Positions 52,896-62,277 are shown, counted from the stretch's first letter. The stretch is DNA of 64,000 nucleotides from an uncultured Agathobacter sp. (GCA_910587655.1 CAJUND010000014.1:14221-78220); one strand, 5' to 3'. Notes: generated by a model from the letters alone, not told the origin. A program made the numbers and translations.

Positions 52896-53411
52896 CTAAA
52901 ATTTCTCATAAGAAACCAGTTCATTTACCGGAATACGCGTCTGCGAATGCCTTTCCTGACTGGCAGCTTCCTCATCCGGATACCCAATCGCCAGAATACT
53001 GACCGGCTCAAGATGGTCCGGCAGATGAAATTCCTTTCTTATAATATCCGGGTTGAAGTAGCAGACCCATACGCTGCCAAGCCCCAGCTCCGTTGCTTCC
53101 AGCATCATGTGGTCAGTCAGAATGGAAGCGTCAATATCCCCCGTCTGTTTTTGATCAAACGGGCGCACCCACGCCCTGTCGTGGTCCGCACAGACGAGCA
53201 CGGCAAGCGGGGCTCCATAAATATTTGCTCCTTTTCTGATTTTTTCAAGTCCCTCTGCCTGTGCCACAATCAGGCGTACCGGCTGGAGATTTGCCGCTGT
53301 CGGCGCCACATGGGCTGCCTCCAGTATCTTATCCAGTTTTTCTTTTTCCACTTTTCTGTCTGAATAACTGCGGACAGAATAACGCTTTTTTGCAGTTTCT
53401 AAAAAATCCAT
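52896..53411 (-). CDS. Nitroreductase family protein
   Basis: A 171-residue FMN-dependent oxidoreductase of the nitroreductase superfamily. Motifs: RYSVRSYSDRKVEKEKLDKI, AAHVAPTAANLQPVRLIV (FMN contacts), MMLEATELGLGSVWVCYF, and SILAIGYPDEEA near the C-terminus. It is divergent from an HxlR-type regulator gene, a common pairing in which the regulator controls the reductase. Physiological substrate unknown. Confidence 0.92.
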   Translation of the reverse strand: MDFLETAKKRYSVRSYSDRKVEKEKLDKILEAAHVAPTAANLQPVRLIVAQAEGLEKIRKGANIYGAPLAVLVCADHDRAWVRPFDQKQTGDIDASILTDHMMLEATELGLGSVWVCYFNPDIIRKEFHLPDHLEPVSILAIGYPDEEAASQERHSQTRIPVNELVSYEKF

Positions 53412-53490
53412 GGTAGTCAGTCCTCTCTTTCTGTTGTATACTTAACTTGTTTATTCAACTGTCAGGCTTATTTTATCACAGCAAAAATGA

Positions 53491-53519
53491 TTTACAAGAA
53501 TGCACTTTCGGGGTAGATA
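53491..53519 (+). promoter_or_regulatory. Promoter of the HxlR-type regulator
   Basis: TTTACA (53491-53496), 17 bases, TAGATA (53514-53519). GATACTT and AAGATAG around the -10 could form an operator; an ATACTT element also lies near the -10 of the divergent nitroreductase gene. Confidence 0.5.
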
Positions 53520-53555
53520 CTTCCCAAAAAGATAGTTCATAAAAGGAGGATTTTC

Positions 53556-53927
53556 ATGACTTTTGATAAATACCAGTTTAACTGTCCTGTTGAGGCTACA
53601 TTATTTCTGATTGGCGGAAAATACAAACCGCTGATTCTCTGGCACCTGATTGAAAAACCATTACACTACATGGAATTACAGCGTCTGATACCAAAGGCAA
53701 CGCCGAAAATGCTTTCCCAGCAGTTACATAATCTGGAAAAGTGCGGGATGATTAACCGGAAAGTTATTCCGGAAAAACCGCCGAAAACAATTTATTCGCT
53801 TACCGGACTGGGGAAAAGCATTATTCCGGTTCTGGACGCCATGTGCAGCTGGGGAACTGATTTTCTGGACAGTGCGGGGACTGACACACCATGCACCCAG
53901 TCTCCGCCCTCCGGTATACCGTATTAA
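53556..53927 (+). CDS. HxlR family transcriptional regulator
   Basis: A 123-residue winged-helix regulator of the HxlR type: CPVEATLFLIGGKYKPLILW, LIPKATPKMLSQQLHNLEKC (recognition helix) and PPKTIYSLTGLGKSIIPVLD (wing). A Cys at residue 10 is conserved in redox- or aldehyde-sensing members. It probably regulates the divergent nitroreductase. AAAGGAGG precedes the ATG. Confidence 0.92.
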   Translation: MTFDKYQFNCPVEATLFLIGGKYKPLILWHLIEKPLHYMELQRLIPKATPKMLSQQLHNLEKCGMINRKVIPEKPPKTIYSLTGLGKSIIPVLDAMCSWGTDFLDSAGTDTPCTQSPPSGIPY

Positions 53928-53991
53928 TTGATGTTCCAAAGGATATTCGGCTGCAGCGGGTAAATAAGGATAACTTATTTTCCATTGTCGT

Positions 53992-54951
53992 CTATATATT
54001 TTTTCTGCCCGCATTCCGTCCCGCAATCTCCATCACCGCCTCCCTGTAAGCCCCGGTATTATCAAGCATCGTAAGATGACCGGCATTTGGAATAAGATAC
54101 AGCTTCTTCTCCGGCGCCTTTATTTCATCAAAATACTTCATGCTGATTTCCACAGGCGTCTGCTGGTCATTTTCCCCAAGTATATAGTAAACCGGAACCT
54201 GGTAACTATCGCCGTATGTTCTTAAATCAAAAGACATCAGTTCTTTCATAACCTGCATATTTACCATCATTCCTGACAGAAACGCCAACAGATCCTTCCC
54301 TTCCGTAACCGGCGAATTCCGGATAAATTTTACCATGCTTTTGTCAAAAGATGCTGCAAGCTGGTATTTTGCCTGCAGATTGCGGACTTTTCCCATCTTC
54401 CGGTACACATCCAGATTAAAATCTTCCACCGGATATTCACCGATTTTTTCCAGCTTTTTTAAATCCTTTTTACTGCCGCCCTTTTCCACGGCTTCCTTTA
54501 ATTTTGCAAAGCCGGTCTGTTCGTTTTCCATAAGGTTGATGACCTGCCCGCAGCCGGCATAAAAAAGCGTATGCTCCGGATGTTCAAGTGCAAACATGCT
54601 GCCTAAGACGCTTCCCCAGGAATGTCCGATAATTCCTATTTTTTCTTTGCCGTAAGTCTTTTTCAGGTACATAACAATCTGCAGAAGATCTTCTTTCAAT
54701 AATGCGGTATCCGGCTTTGCCTTTTTGTTTTTCAGCCATGTTTTTCCAGCGCCGCGCTGGTCGTAATATACGATATTATAGCTGCGCCCGGCAAACTCCT
54801 CCACCCTGTAAGCCAGGCTGGATTCCGACTGCCCCGGTCCGCCGTGGATAAACAGAAGAACGGGATCCTCCTGTTTTGATTTGTAATGCAGCAGGTAATG
54901 TGAAATGCCCGAAAGCATCCTGTATTCTTCTTCATAAGTTTTCTCTTTCAT
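53992..54951 (-). CDS. Alpha/beta hydrolase (proline iminopeptidase-like)
   Basis: A 319-residue alpha/beta hydrolase. It has the oxyanion motif LFIHGGPGQSESS, YYDQRGAGKTW, the nucleophile elbow GHSWGSVLG (Ser near residue 120), the acid in GENDQQTPVE, and the catalytic His in NAGHLTMLDN. The HGGPG and DQRGAG motifs favour the proline iminopeptidase (S33) group, but the substrate cannot be fixed. Its start overlaps the TetR gene stop by four bases, so the regulator likely controls this enzyme. Confidence 0.85.
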   Translation of the reverse strand: MKEKTYEEEYRMLSGISHYLLHYKSKQEDPVLLFIHGGPGQSESSLAYRVEEFAGRSYNIVYYDQRGAGKTWLKNKKAKPDTALLKEDLLQIVMYLKKTYGKEKIGIIGHSWGSVLGSMFALEHPEHTLFYAGCGQVINLMENEQTGFAKLKEAVEKGGSKKDLKKLEKIGEYPVEDFNLDVYRKMGKVRNLQAKYQLAASFDKSMVKFIRNSPVTEGKDLLAFLSGMMVNMQVMKELMSFDLRTYGDSYQVPVYYILGENDQQTPVEISMKYFDEIKAPEKKLYLIPNAGHLTMLDNTGAYREAVMEIAGRNAGRKNI

Positions 54952-55619
54952 TCGTCTTCTCCTATCAGATAATTTACCGTTTTTGCGAGCAGCTTCAACT
55001 GAATTTTGGGCTGGTAATATGCGGTCAGCGGGTTTCTCTCATGCGTATAACAGTTGTTTACAATGCAGGTCATCTGAATGCCCGACCATGCGGAGGAAAT
55101 AAAGGAAAGCAGCTCTTTTGCGTCTACCCGCGGACGGAGGCGCCCCCTTTCAATTTCCCCGGTAAAATATTCCATGGTGCGCAGGGTTAAATATTCCATG
55201 TTCCCGGTTCCCGGAATGTTTTCCATGATTTTATCCACTCTCTGCGGCGCGTTCATGGCAAGAACCGACAGCTCGAAATCTATTTTCTCAATTCCCATCA
55301 GCTCGTCTGTCATAAATTCCGCCAGCATGTTAAACAGTGCATGTGTAATTTCCGCCGGTTTCAGACGGTCTTTTTTGTCCAGGATGGCATCAATTTTCTC
55401 TTTTAAATTCACACGCTTTCGCATGGATAAAATCATATCACTGAATATCTCATCAATATCTTTGTAAAAACGGTAAATCCCGCCCTGACTAAGTCCCGTT
55501 TCATTAATAATATCCTGCATGGTAACTGTGCTGACCGTTTTCCGCAGACATACCGCATAAGCTGCATCCGTGATTTTTTGTTTCTTATCTGCAATATATG
55601 CTTCTGTGACTTTTGGCAT
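54948..55619 (-). CDS. TetR family transcriptional regulator
   Basis: A 223-residue regulator with an N-terminal TetR helix-turn-helix (TMQDIINETGLSQGGIYRFY, KDIDEIFSDMI) and a helical ligand domain. It heads an operon with the alpha/beta hydrolase. A perfect 22-bp palindrome over its -10 box indicates autoregulation. Confidence 0.92.
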   Translation of the reverse strand: MPKVTEAYIADKKQKITDAAYAVCLRKTVSTVTMQDIINETGLSQGGIYRFYKDIDEIFSDMILSMRKRVNLKEKIDAILDKKDRLKPAEITHALFNMLAEFMTDELMGIEKIDFELSVLAMNAPQRVDKIMENIPGTGNMEYLTLRTMEYFTGEIERGRLRPRVDAKELLSFISSAWSGIQMTCIVNNCYTHERNPLTAYYQPKIQLKLLAKTVNYLIGEDE

Positions 55620-55638
55620 CAGCTTATCCCCCTCTTTT

Positions 55639-55660
55639 AAAATGAATCTACATTCATTTT
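55639..55660 (-). promoter_or_regulatory. TetR-type operator (perfect palindrome)
   Basis: AAAATGAAT (55639-55647), four bases, ATTCATTTT (55652-55660): a perfect inverted repeat lying 20 bases upstream of the tetR start and over its -10 box. Confidence 0.75.
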
Positions 55661-55684
55661 AATTCACTATAAAGAAAAAGTCAA
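55656..55684 (-). promoter_or_regulatory. Promoter of the tetR-hydrolase operon
   Basis: On the minus strand TTGACT (55679-55684), 17 bases, TAAAAT (55656-55661), overlapped by the palindromic operator. Confidence 0.7.
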
Positions 55685-55756
55685 GATGAAACCCCTTATC
55701 TTTTCCCTTTCGTGCTCTGGCACCTGAATTTAATTATTTTTTGCAAAAATATCAAA

Positions 55757-55787
55757 CGGGCAGTTATCCATAACGGATAACTGCCCG
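55757..55787 (-). terminator. Terminator of secA
   Basis: CGGGCAGTTATCC (55757-55769) pairs perfectly with GGATAACTGCCCG (55775-55787); on the minus strand TTTGATATTTTT follows. Confidence 0.85.
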
Positions 55788-55860
55788 GTAAACAGAAAAC
55801 CACAGCATGACTGCCGGTTTTCCATATTTTCAGGTAGTGGTATAAAACCTTTCAAATTTC

Positions 55861-58428
55861 CTATCTTCTTCCACAGCACTGCTTATATTTCTTTCCGCTG
55901 CCGCACGGACACGGGTCGTTCGGGTAAACCTTTGCATGTTCACGCCGCTTCGGTCCGCTGGACGCTGATTCGTCCTTGTTGGTTCCGGTCACCTTTGCGA
56001 CCTGCTCGCGTTCCACCTTCTGTTCTACCTTGACATGGTAGAGCAGACGGATGGTATCCTCCTGGATTGCGGAAATCATATCGTCAAACATATCAAACGC
56101 CGACATTTTGTATTCCACCAGCGGATCCCTCTGACCATATGCCTGTAAGCCGATTCCCTGACGGAGCTGGTCCATGTCGTCGATATGGTCCATCCATTTG
56201 CGGTCAATGACCTTTAAAAGAACCACGCGCTCCAGTTCACGGAACTGCTCGATTTCAGGGAACTCCGTTTCCTTTGCCTCATATAAAAGCACTGCCTGTT
56301 CCTTTAAATACTGCTTTAATTCCTTGCTGGTTCTGATGTCCGCAATCTGCTCCGCCGTGATTTTCTCTAGCGGAATCACCGGAATTAAAATTTCGTTTAA
56401 CTCATGCAGGTTCCATTCGTCGCGCTCGATTTCCGTGGAGATACAGGTATCCACAGCCTGCTCCACCTGGTCCTGCACCATCTTGAAAATGGCTTCCCGC
56501 ATGCTCTCCCCGTTTAATACGGACAGACGCTCGGAATAAATAATTTCACGCTGGTCGTTGTTGACCTGGTCGTATTCCAGCAGGTTCTTTCGGATTCCAT
56601 AGTTATTGTATTCAATCTTGTGCTGCGCCTTCTCAATCGCGGAAGTCAGCATCTTATGCTGAATCTGTTCGTTTTCCGGCACGCCCAGCGCATTGAATAC
56701 GCTAATCAGTTTGTCAGAACCGAACAGACGGATTAAATCATCCTCAAGGGAAAGGAAGAACTGGGATTCTCCCGGATCCCCCTGACGTCCGGAACGTCCG
56801 CGCAGCTGGTTGTCAATACGTCTGGACTCATGCCGCTCCGTACCGATAATCTTTAAACCGCCCGCTTCCTTGGCGTCGTCATCCAGCTTGATATCCGTAC
56901 CACGGCCCGCCATGTTGGTCGCAATCGTAACAGCCCCGTGCTGTCCTGCCTGCGCCACAATTTCCGCTTCCTGCTCATGGAACTTTGCGTTCAGCACGGT
57001 ATGCGGGATTCCCTCACGCTTTAACATGCCGCTTACTAGCTCGGAGGTTTCAATCGTGATTGTACCGACAAGAACCGGCTGTCCTTTTTCGTGTGCAATC
57101 TTTACTTCCTCAACAACGGCACGGAATTTTTCTTTCTTTGTCTTGTAAACCGCATCCTGGTGGTCAACACGCACCACCGGGCAGTTGGTCGGAATTTCGA
57201 TAACGTCCATGCCGTAAATATCACGGAACTCCTTTTCCTCGGTCTGCGCCGTACCGGTCATACCTGCCTTTTTCTCAAATTTATTAAAGAAATTCTGGAA
57301 TGTAATGGTCGCAAGCGTCTTGCTTTCCCGCTTTACCTTTACATGCTCCTTTGCCTCGATTGCCTGATGCAGACCGTCCGAATAACGGCGCCCCGGCATA
57401 ATACGTCCGGTAAATTCGTCAACGATTAACACCTCGTCGTCTTTTACCACATAATCCTGGTCCTTAAACATCAGGTTATGGGCACGGAGCGCAAGGATAA
57501 TATTGTGCTGGATTTCCAGGTTTTCCGGGTCTGCAAGGTTTTCAATATGAAAGAACTTCTCCACCTTGTGCACGCCTTCCTGTGTCAGATTCAGCACCTT
57601 GTCCTTTTCATTAACCGTAAAATCCCCGGTTTCCTGCTGCTCCACCCCCATAATGGCGTCCATCTTGGAGTACTCCGGAATGTCCTCGCCACGCTCTAAC
57701 TGCTGCGCCAGGATATTGCAGGCTTCATACAGCTTGGTGGATTTCCCGCTCTGTCCGGAAATAATAAGCGGCGTACGCGCCTCGTCAATTAAAACGGAAT
57801 CGACCTCATCGATAATCGCGTAATGCAGGCCGCGCTGTACCAGCTGTTCCTTATATATCACCATGTTGTCGCGCAGATAATCAAAACCAAGCTCGTTATT
57901 GGTGATATATGTAATATCACACGCATACGCCTGTCTTCTGTCATCGCCCGGCATATCATTTAATACCACACCGACGGTCAGTCCTAAAAACTCATGTACC
58001 TGTCCCATCCACTCCGCATCACGCTTTGCCAGATAGTCATTGACTGTTACCACGCAGACTCCTTTTCCTTCCAGCGCATTCAGGTATGCCGGGAGCGTGG
58101 ATACCAGTGTTTTTCCTTCACCGGTCTTCATCTCGGCAATACGTCCCTGGTGCAGGATGATTCCGCCGATAATCTGCACTCTGTAGTGCTCCATGCCAAG
58201 CACACGGCGCGCCGCCTCACGGACAACTGCATATGCCTCTGTAAGAAGGTCGTCAAGGGTTTCCCCTTTTTCCAGACGCTCTTTAAATTCCCTGGTCTTA
58301 TCTTTTAACTCCTCATCAGAAAGGGCCATCATGGAATCCCGGTAGGACTCCACTTTATCGGCAAGCGGATACACCCGCTTTAACTCTCTCTCACTGTGTG
58401 TTCCAAATATTTTCGTAAATGTACTCAT
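55861..58428 (-). CDS. secA: Preprotein translocase ATPase SecA
   Basis: The motor that drives unfolded preproteins through SecYEG. The 855-residue protein has Walker A MKTGEGKTLVSTLPAYL, Walker B IIDEVDSVLIDEARTPL, the preprotein cross-linking domain, NMAGRGTDIKL, SGRQGDPGESQFFLSLEDDL, and the C-terminal zinc motif CPCGSGKKYKQCC. I choose ATG 58428 (nine bases after AGGAG) over ATG 58434. Confidence 0.97.
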   Translation of the reverse strand: MSTFTKIFGTHSERELKRVYPLADKVESYRDSMMALSDEELKDKTREFKERLEKGETLDDLLTEAYAVVREAARRVLGMEHYRVQIIGGIILHQGRIAEMKTGEGKTLVSTLPAYLNALEGKGVCVVTVNDYLAKRDAEWMGQVHEFLGLTVGVVLNDMPGDDRRQAYACDITYITNNELGFDYLRDNMVIYKEQLVQRGLHYAIIDEVDSVLIDEARTPLIISGQSGKSTKLYEACNILAQQLERGEDIPEYSKMDAIMGVEQQETGDFTVNEKDKVLNLTQEGVHKVEKFFHIENLADPENLEIQHNIILALRAHNLMFKDQDYVVKDDEVLIVDEFTGRIMPGRRYSDGLHQAIEAKEHVKVKRESKTLATITFQNFFNKFEKKAGMTGTAQTEEKEFRDIYGMDVIEIPTNCPVVRVDHQDAVYKTKKEKFRAVVEEVKIAHEKGQPVLVGTITIETSELVSGMLKREGIPHTVLNAKFHEQEAEIVAQAGQHGAVTIATNMAGRGTDIKLDDDAKEAGGLKIIGTERHESRRIDNQLRGRSGRQGDPGESQFFLSLEDDLIRLFGSDKLISVFNALGVPENEQIQHKMLTSAIEKAQHKIEYNNYGIRKNLLEYDQVNNDQREIIYSERLSVLNGESMREAIFKMVQDQVEQAVDTCISTEIERDEWNLHELNEILIPVIPLEKITAEQIADIRTSKELKQYLKEQAVLLYEAKETEFPEIEQFRELERVVLLKVIDRKWMDHIDDMDQLRQGIGLQAYGQRDPLVEYKMSAFDMFDDMISAIQEDTIRLLYHVKVEQKVEREQVAKVTGTNKDESASSGPKRREHAKVYPNDPCPCGSGKKYKQCCGRR

Positions 58429-58587
58429 AATCATTAGCTCCTAACTCGCATAGATGTTTACATGTTACCACGTTTTTTGCATTGAAACAACTCCTGAACG
58501 TAAATGTTTTATGAACTTTTTATTAACAGACGGTTGAAAGACATATATCTTACTGCTATAATTTGTTTTAATAAGGAGGATCATACC

Positions 58588-58851
58588 ATGTCATATATTT
58601 ATAAAACCAAAGGCACATGTTCCACCGCGATTGAAGTGGAATTAGACGGGGACATTGTAAAAAATGTCAAATTCACCGGCGGCTGCAACGGCAATCTTCA
58701 GGCAATTCCCAGACTGGTGGAAGGAATGACAATTGACGAGGTGGAACGCCGTATCGGCGGTATCCGCTGCAATACAAAAAGCACTTCCTGCGGCGACCAG
58801 CTTGCCAGAGCGCTCCGCGAGGCGTATCAGGCACAGAATGCAGTATCCTGA
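58588..58851 (+). CDS. TSCPD domain protein (TIGR03905-type)
   Basis: An 87-residue protein of the small TSCPD group, related to a C-terminal domain of B12-dependent ribonucleotide reductases. Motifs: VKFTGGCNGNLQAIPRLVEG and GGIRCNTKSTSCGDQLARAL, with three cysteines that may bind a metal. Stand-alone members are common in Clostridia and have no known function. ATG 58588 has AAGGAGG nine bases upstream; the longer frame from 58504 lacks a ribosome site. Confidence 0.85.
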   Translation: MSYIYKTKGTCSTAIEVELDGDIVKNVKFTGGCNGNLQAIPRLVEGMTIDEVERRIGGIRCNTKSTSCGDQLARALREAYQAQNAVS

Positions 58852-58938
58852 AAGGCGCTGCAGTATCCCTTCTGTTTTTTTACGTCTATTTCCGGCTGAC
58901 CGCTCATACACTTTTAAGAACAATCCTAAGGAGTATCT

Positions 58939-60795
58939 ATGAGTAGTATAGCCGGATTTTTTCATCCGAATGTTACATTTCCCAAAGATAATGATTCCTG
59001 CGAAAAAACCATCCGTGCAATGTCAGACGCCATGCACAGACGCGGACCCGACAGCCAGGAATTTTATGTATTCCCGCACGGCAGGTTCAGCCACAATGCC
59101 ATGCGCTGTGAACAGATCCATTCCGGTATCCCGGTCGAAACACAGCCCGTCACCAGACATTTCCGCGAAAAAGTTTTCACCCTTCTCTATGACGGCTTTA
59201 TCACAAACCTTCCAGAACTTAAGGCGGGGCTGGAAAGGGATTTCGTACATACCGAAGGGCTGGCGCAGGAAGAAATCCTGCTGTGCGCATTCCTTCATTA
59301 TGGTGCGGACTTTGTCAAAAAACTCTCCGGTGCATTTGCCATCGCAGTTTACGATGAATCCAGGAACCTGCTCTATCTGTTCCGCGACCCACTGGGACTG
59401 CGCCCCCTGTTTTATACCGCAAGGGAACAGATGATTGCATTCGCCTCGGAACCCAAGGGGCTGCTTGCCCACCCGGACATTGCACCGGAACTTGACGATA
59501 CCGGATTAAACGAACTGCTTTCCATGGGACCTGCGCATACACCGGGCAGCAGTGTGTTCCGTAATATTTCAGAGGTCAGGCCCGGACATTATCTCTGCTT
59601 TGGAAAGGGACGCCTGTTTACGGAAAGATACCACCAGTTCGCGGTAAAGGAACATACGGACAGTTACGCGGATACCGCTGACCATGTAAGGGAGCTTTTG
59701 GACCGTTCCATAAACGTGCTTTCCGACACTGACCAGCCTTCTGTCTCACTGCTCTCCGGCGGCCTGGATTCCTCCGTGATTTCCGCAAAGCTTGCCTCAC
59801 TTTCACCGGAACAGCCGATTGACACCTGTTCCTTTGACTTTACGGAAAGCAGCCGTTTTTTCCAGGCAAACAGCTTCCAGCCTTCCCTGGATGCGCCTTA
59901 TGCAAAAAAAATGCAGGAAGCTATAAAAAGCCGCCATACCACGCTCACCTGCGGAAACAGTGAATTGTTCAAATACCTGGAAAACTCCGTACTGGCGCAT
60001 GACATGCCTGCCATGGCAGATGTGGATTCCTCCCTTATTTATTTCTGCAGCAGGATTGCACCGGAACATTCCGTTGTTTTTACCGGGGAATGCGCGGATG
60101 AACTCTTCTGCGGTTATCCCTGGTACCACCGTCCTGAAATGTATGAGGCATGCACGTTTCCATGGACACGGGATATCTCCCTGCGCGCCGAACTCCTGCG
60201 GGAGGATGTGGCAGGACGGCTGCACATGCCGGAATATATCCAGTCGCAGTATCTGGCTTCCTGCAGCGAAATAGGGATAAACGGTCTTGACACGCCGCCG
60301 GAGCTTTTACACCGGAAAACCTTTTACCTGACGGTCCGGTATTTCATGCAGACGCTTGCAAACCGGATGGACCGTGCTGCAGCAGCAAACAGTATCAGCG
60401 CGCGTATGCCGTTTGCCGACCTTTCCCTTGCCGAGTACCTGTTTAATATTCCTTATGACATGCAGGCAAAGGACGGGGAAGTCAAACACCTGCTGCGCAC
60501 ATATGCTGCGGGGCTTGTCCCGGAAGAAATCCGCTGCCGGAAAAAAAGCCCGTTCCCGAAAACCTATGATCCGGGCTATGAGTCCTTCCTTGTCGCGGCG
60601 CTCCAGAGAATCATGGCGGATGACAGCAGCCCGCTTTTGTCCATTGTGGATAAGAAAAAACTGCAGGCATTCTGCTACAACCCGAAAGACCTTGGCAAGC
60701 CATGGTTCGGGCAGCTGATGGCTGGGCCGCAGCTGCTTGCGTATTATTTACAGATTAATTACTGGATGACAAAATATGATGTGAAACTTTTATGA
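58939..60795 (+). CDS. Asparagine synthetase (AsnB)-like protein lacking Cys2
   Basis: A 618-residue class II asparagine synthetase-like protein. The N-terminal glutaminase-like domain (1-200) keeps MHRRGPDS and RDPLGLRPLFY, and the synthetase domain shows the PP-loop SLLSGGLDSSVISA (about residue 270) and FTGECADELFCGYPWY. The family begins MCGIAGF with Cys2 as nucleophile; here it reads MSSIAGF, with AAGGAG five bases before the ATG, so the start is secure. LYDGFITNLPEL also departs from the usual NGEIYN glutamine-pocket motif. It probably uses free ammonia, or amidates or adenylates another substrate. It precedes convergent sporulation genes. Confidence 0.88.
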   Translation: MSSIAGFFHPNVTFPKDNDSCEKTIRAMSDAMHRRGPDSQEFYVFPHGRFSHNAMRCEQIHSGIPVETQPVTRHFREKVFTLLYDGFITNLPELKAGLERDFVHTEGLAQEEILLCAFLHYGADFVKKLSGAFAIAVYDESRNLLYLFRDPLGLRPLFYTAREQMIAFASEPKGLLAHPDIAPELDDTGLNELLSMGPAHTPGSSVFRNISEVRPGHYLCFGKGRLFTERYHQFAVKEHTDSYADTADHVRELLDRSINVLSDTDQPSVSLLSGGLDSSVISAKLASLSPEQPIDTCSFDFTESSRFFQANSFQPSLDAPYAKKMQEAIKSRHTTLTCGNSELFKYLENSVLAHDMPAMADVDSSLIYFCSRIAPEHSVVFTGECADELFCGYPWYHRPEMYEACTFPWTRDISLRAELLREDVAGRLHMPEYIQSQYLASCSEIGINGLDTPPELLHRKTFYLTVRYFMQTLANRMDRAAAANSISARMPFADLSLAEYLFNIPYDMQAKDGEVKHLLRTYAAGLVPEEIRCRKKSPFPKTYDPGYESFLVAALQRIMADDSSPLLSIVDKKKLQAFCYNPKDLGKPWFGQLMAGPQLLAYYLQINYWMTKYDVKLL

Positions 60796-60801
60796 TATGT
60801 A

Positions 60802-60821
60802 GGACGGGAATCTTCCCGCCC
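60802..60821 (+). terminator. Terminator after the AsnB-like gene
   Basis: GGACGGGAA and TTCCCGCCC pair with one mismatch around TC, followed by TTTAATTTT on the plus strand. Confidence 0.65.
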
Positions 60822-60822
60822 T

Positions 60823-61410
60823 TTAATTTTCCACTGCAATGACCGGCTGTATCTGTTTTCCCTGCATTGCCATAGTGATGGTGTCCGGAATCAGCTCCAT
60901 TTTTGCAACCATTGAATTTGGCTTACTCTTAAAATTATCCTGCGCAAACGGCACAAAATAAATATTTTTCATGTTCATAAGTGTTCCGACGGTTTTAAAA
61001 TTAATCCCAAGCGCGTCATTTGTGGAAATGGCAATCACCAGCGGTTTGCCGTTTCTCATGTGTGCCTTGGATGCCATTAACACCGGTGTATCGGTAATTC
61101 CGTTTGCAATCTTTGCCGCCGAGTTTCCGGTGCAGGGTGCTATCACCATAATATCCAGAAAATTGTTAGGTCCTATGGGCTCTGCCTGCTGCATGGTCAT
61201 GATACCTTCATTTCCCGTAATTTCACAGACATGCTCCACAAACTCTTTCGCGCTTCCGAACCGTGTGTCACAGCTCTGCGCCTGATAGGAAAAGATGGGA
61301 ATCACGTTTGCCCCCATCTCGGTCAGCCGCACAATCTCCTTCTTTGTTTTTGCAAACGTGCAGAAGGAGCCGGTTATCCCGTAACCTATATTGCAATTTG
61401 AAAAATCCAT
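60823..61410 (-). CDS. dpaB: Dipicolinate synthase subunit B
   Basis: The flavoprotein-like subunit of dipicolinate synthase (SpoVFB), which oxidises the condensed dihydrodipicolinate precursor to dipicolinic acid in the mother cell. The 195-residue protein has GYGITGSFCTFAKTKKEI, PIFSYQAQSCDTRFG, VIAPCTGNSAAKIANGITDT and ISTNDALGINFKTVGTLMN. It overlaps dpaA by 25 bases. Confidence 0.94.
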   Translation of the reverse strand: MDFSNCNIGYGITGSFCTFAKTKKEIVRLTEMGANVIPIFSYQAQSCDTRFGSAKEFVEHVCEITGNEGIMTMQQAEPIGPNNFLDIMVIAPCTGNSAAKIANGITDTPVLMASKAHMRNGKPLVIAISTNDALGINFKTVGTLMNMKNIYFVPFAQDNFKSKPNSMVAKMELIPDTITMAMQGKQIQPVIAVEN

Positions 61411-62255
61411 TCCCTCTCCCCTTTTCTGTCCTGATCTGTCTGCGTATGCGCAAGCACCGCATCCGCCAGTACCTTGGCGCTGCTTTTTGTCGTATAGATT
61501 CCCGGAAGCCCCAGTGCCGCTACCACTTTAATCCCGTATGCCTCCGCCGCCATCAGGTCGCAGCCGCCCGGTCTTGATGCAATATCTATAATCACCGCAT
61601 CACTGTGCATTTCCCGGATGACCGGCTCACGGATAACCATTGCCGGAACCGTGTTTACAATGGTTCTTGCCCCGTACGCCTCTTCCGGTCCATAGGAAAA
61701 ATCAACTGCCTCGTGTCCTTCCGCCCTTGCAAACCGTCTGGCTTCCACGGTTCTTGCAAGTACCGTCACCTTTGCACCCATCGCCGCCAGGAGGTTTGCA
61801 ATTTCCCTTCCGCATTTTCCATAGCCGGCAACAATAATTTTCTGTCCGCGTATCGAATATTCGCTGTACTTTAAGATTTCCGCCACTGTGGCTTCGGCCG
61901 TAATCTGTGCATTCTTATGCACAACCGCAGCATCCTCCATTAAATCCCAGTACTCCACGCCCGCATCCTCAAACTGCTGTTTCCACTCCGGACTGAATAC
62001 CCCGCCGAATACTTTCTGTCCCTTCATCTTCTCTTTTGTTAATTCTTCCTTTAAGAACTTGTTTACATCATGGTTTCTCTCAATTTTTGCCACGGGTACA
62101 GGAAGAATCACCTGCCTGCTTCCTTCCAGTATTTTATGTGCCTCCTTCATCTCAAAGCCCCTTCTCCAGTCAAGCAGACGTACCTTTCCCGGAAGATACG
62201 CTGCAAGATTGCCTTGCCTTTTGTCAGTAACAAAAATCACTGTATTTCCGGTCAT
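61386..62255 (-). CDS. dpaA: Dipicolinate synthase subunit A
   Basis: The NAD(P)-binding subunit of dipicolinate synthase (SpoVFA), 289 residues. It shows KIIVAGYGKCGREIANLLAA (Rossmann motif, about residue 150), VTVLARTVEARRFARAEGHE, IVNTVPAMVIREPVI and IDIASRPGGCDLMAAEAYGI. ATG 62255 is preferred, with GGGAG upstream; 62276 would overlap the predicted promoter. Its presence shows a spore-former. Confidence 0.94.
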   Translation of the reverse strand: MTGNTVIFVTDKRQGNLAAYLPGKVRLLDWRRGFEMKEAHKILEGSRQVILPVPVAKIERNHDVNKFLKEELTKEKMKGQKVFGGVFSPEWKQQFEDAGVEYWDLMEDAAVVHKNAQITAEATVAEILKYSEYSIRGQKIIVAGYGKCGREIANLLAAMGAKVTVLARTVEARRFARAEGHEAVDFSYGPEEAYGARTIVNTVPAMVIREPVIREMHSDAVIIDIASRPGGCDLMAAEAYGIKVVAALGLPGIYTTKSSAKVLADAVLAHTQTDQDRKGEREWIFQIAI

Positions 62256-62277
62256 AATAAAAACGCTCCCTTCCATA

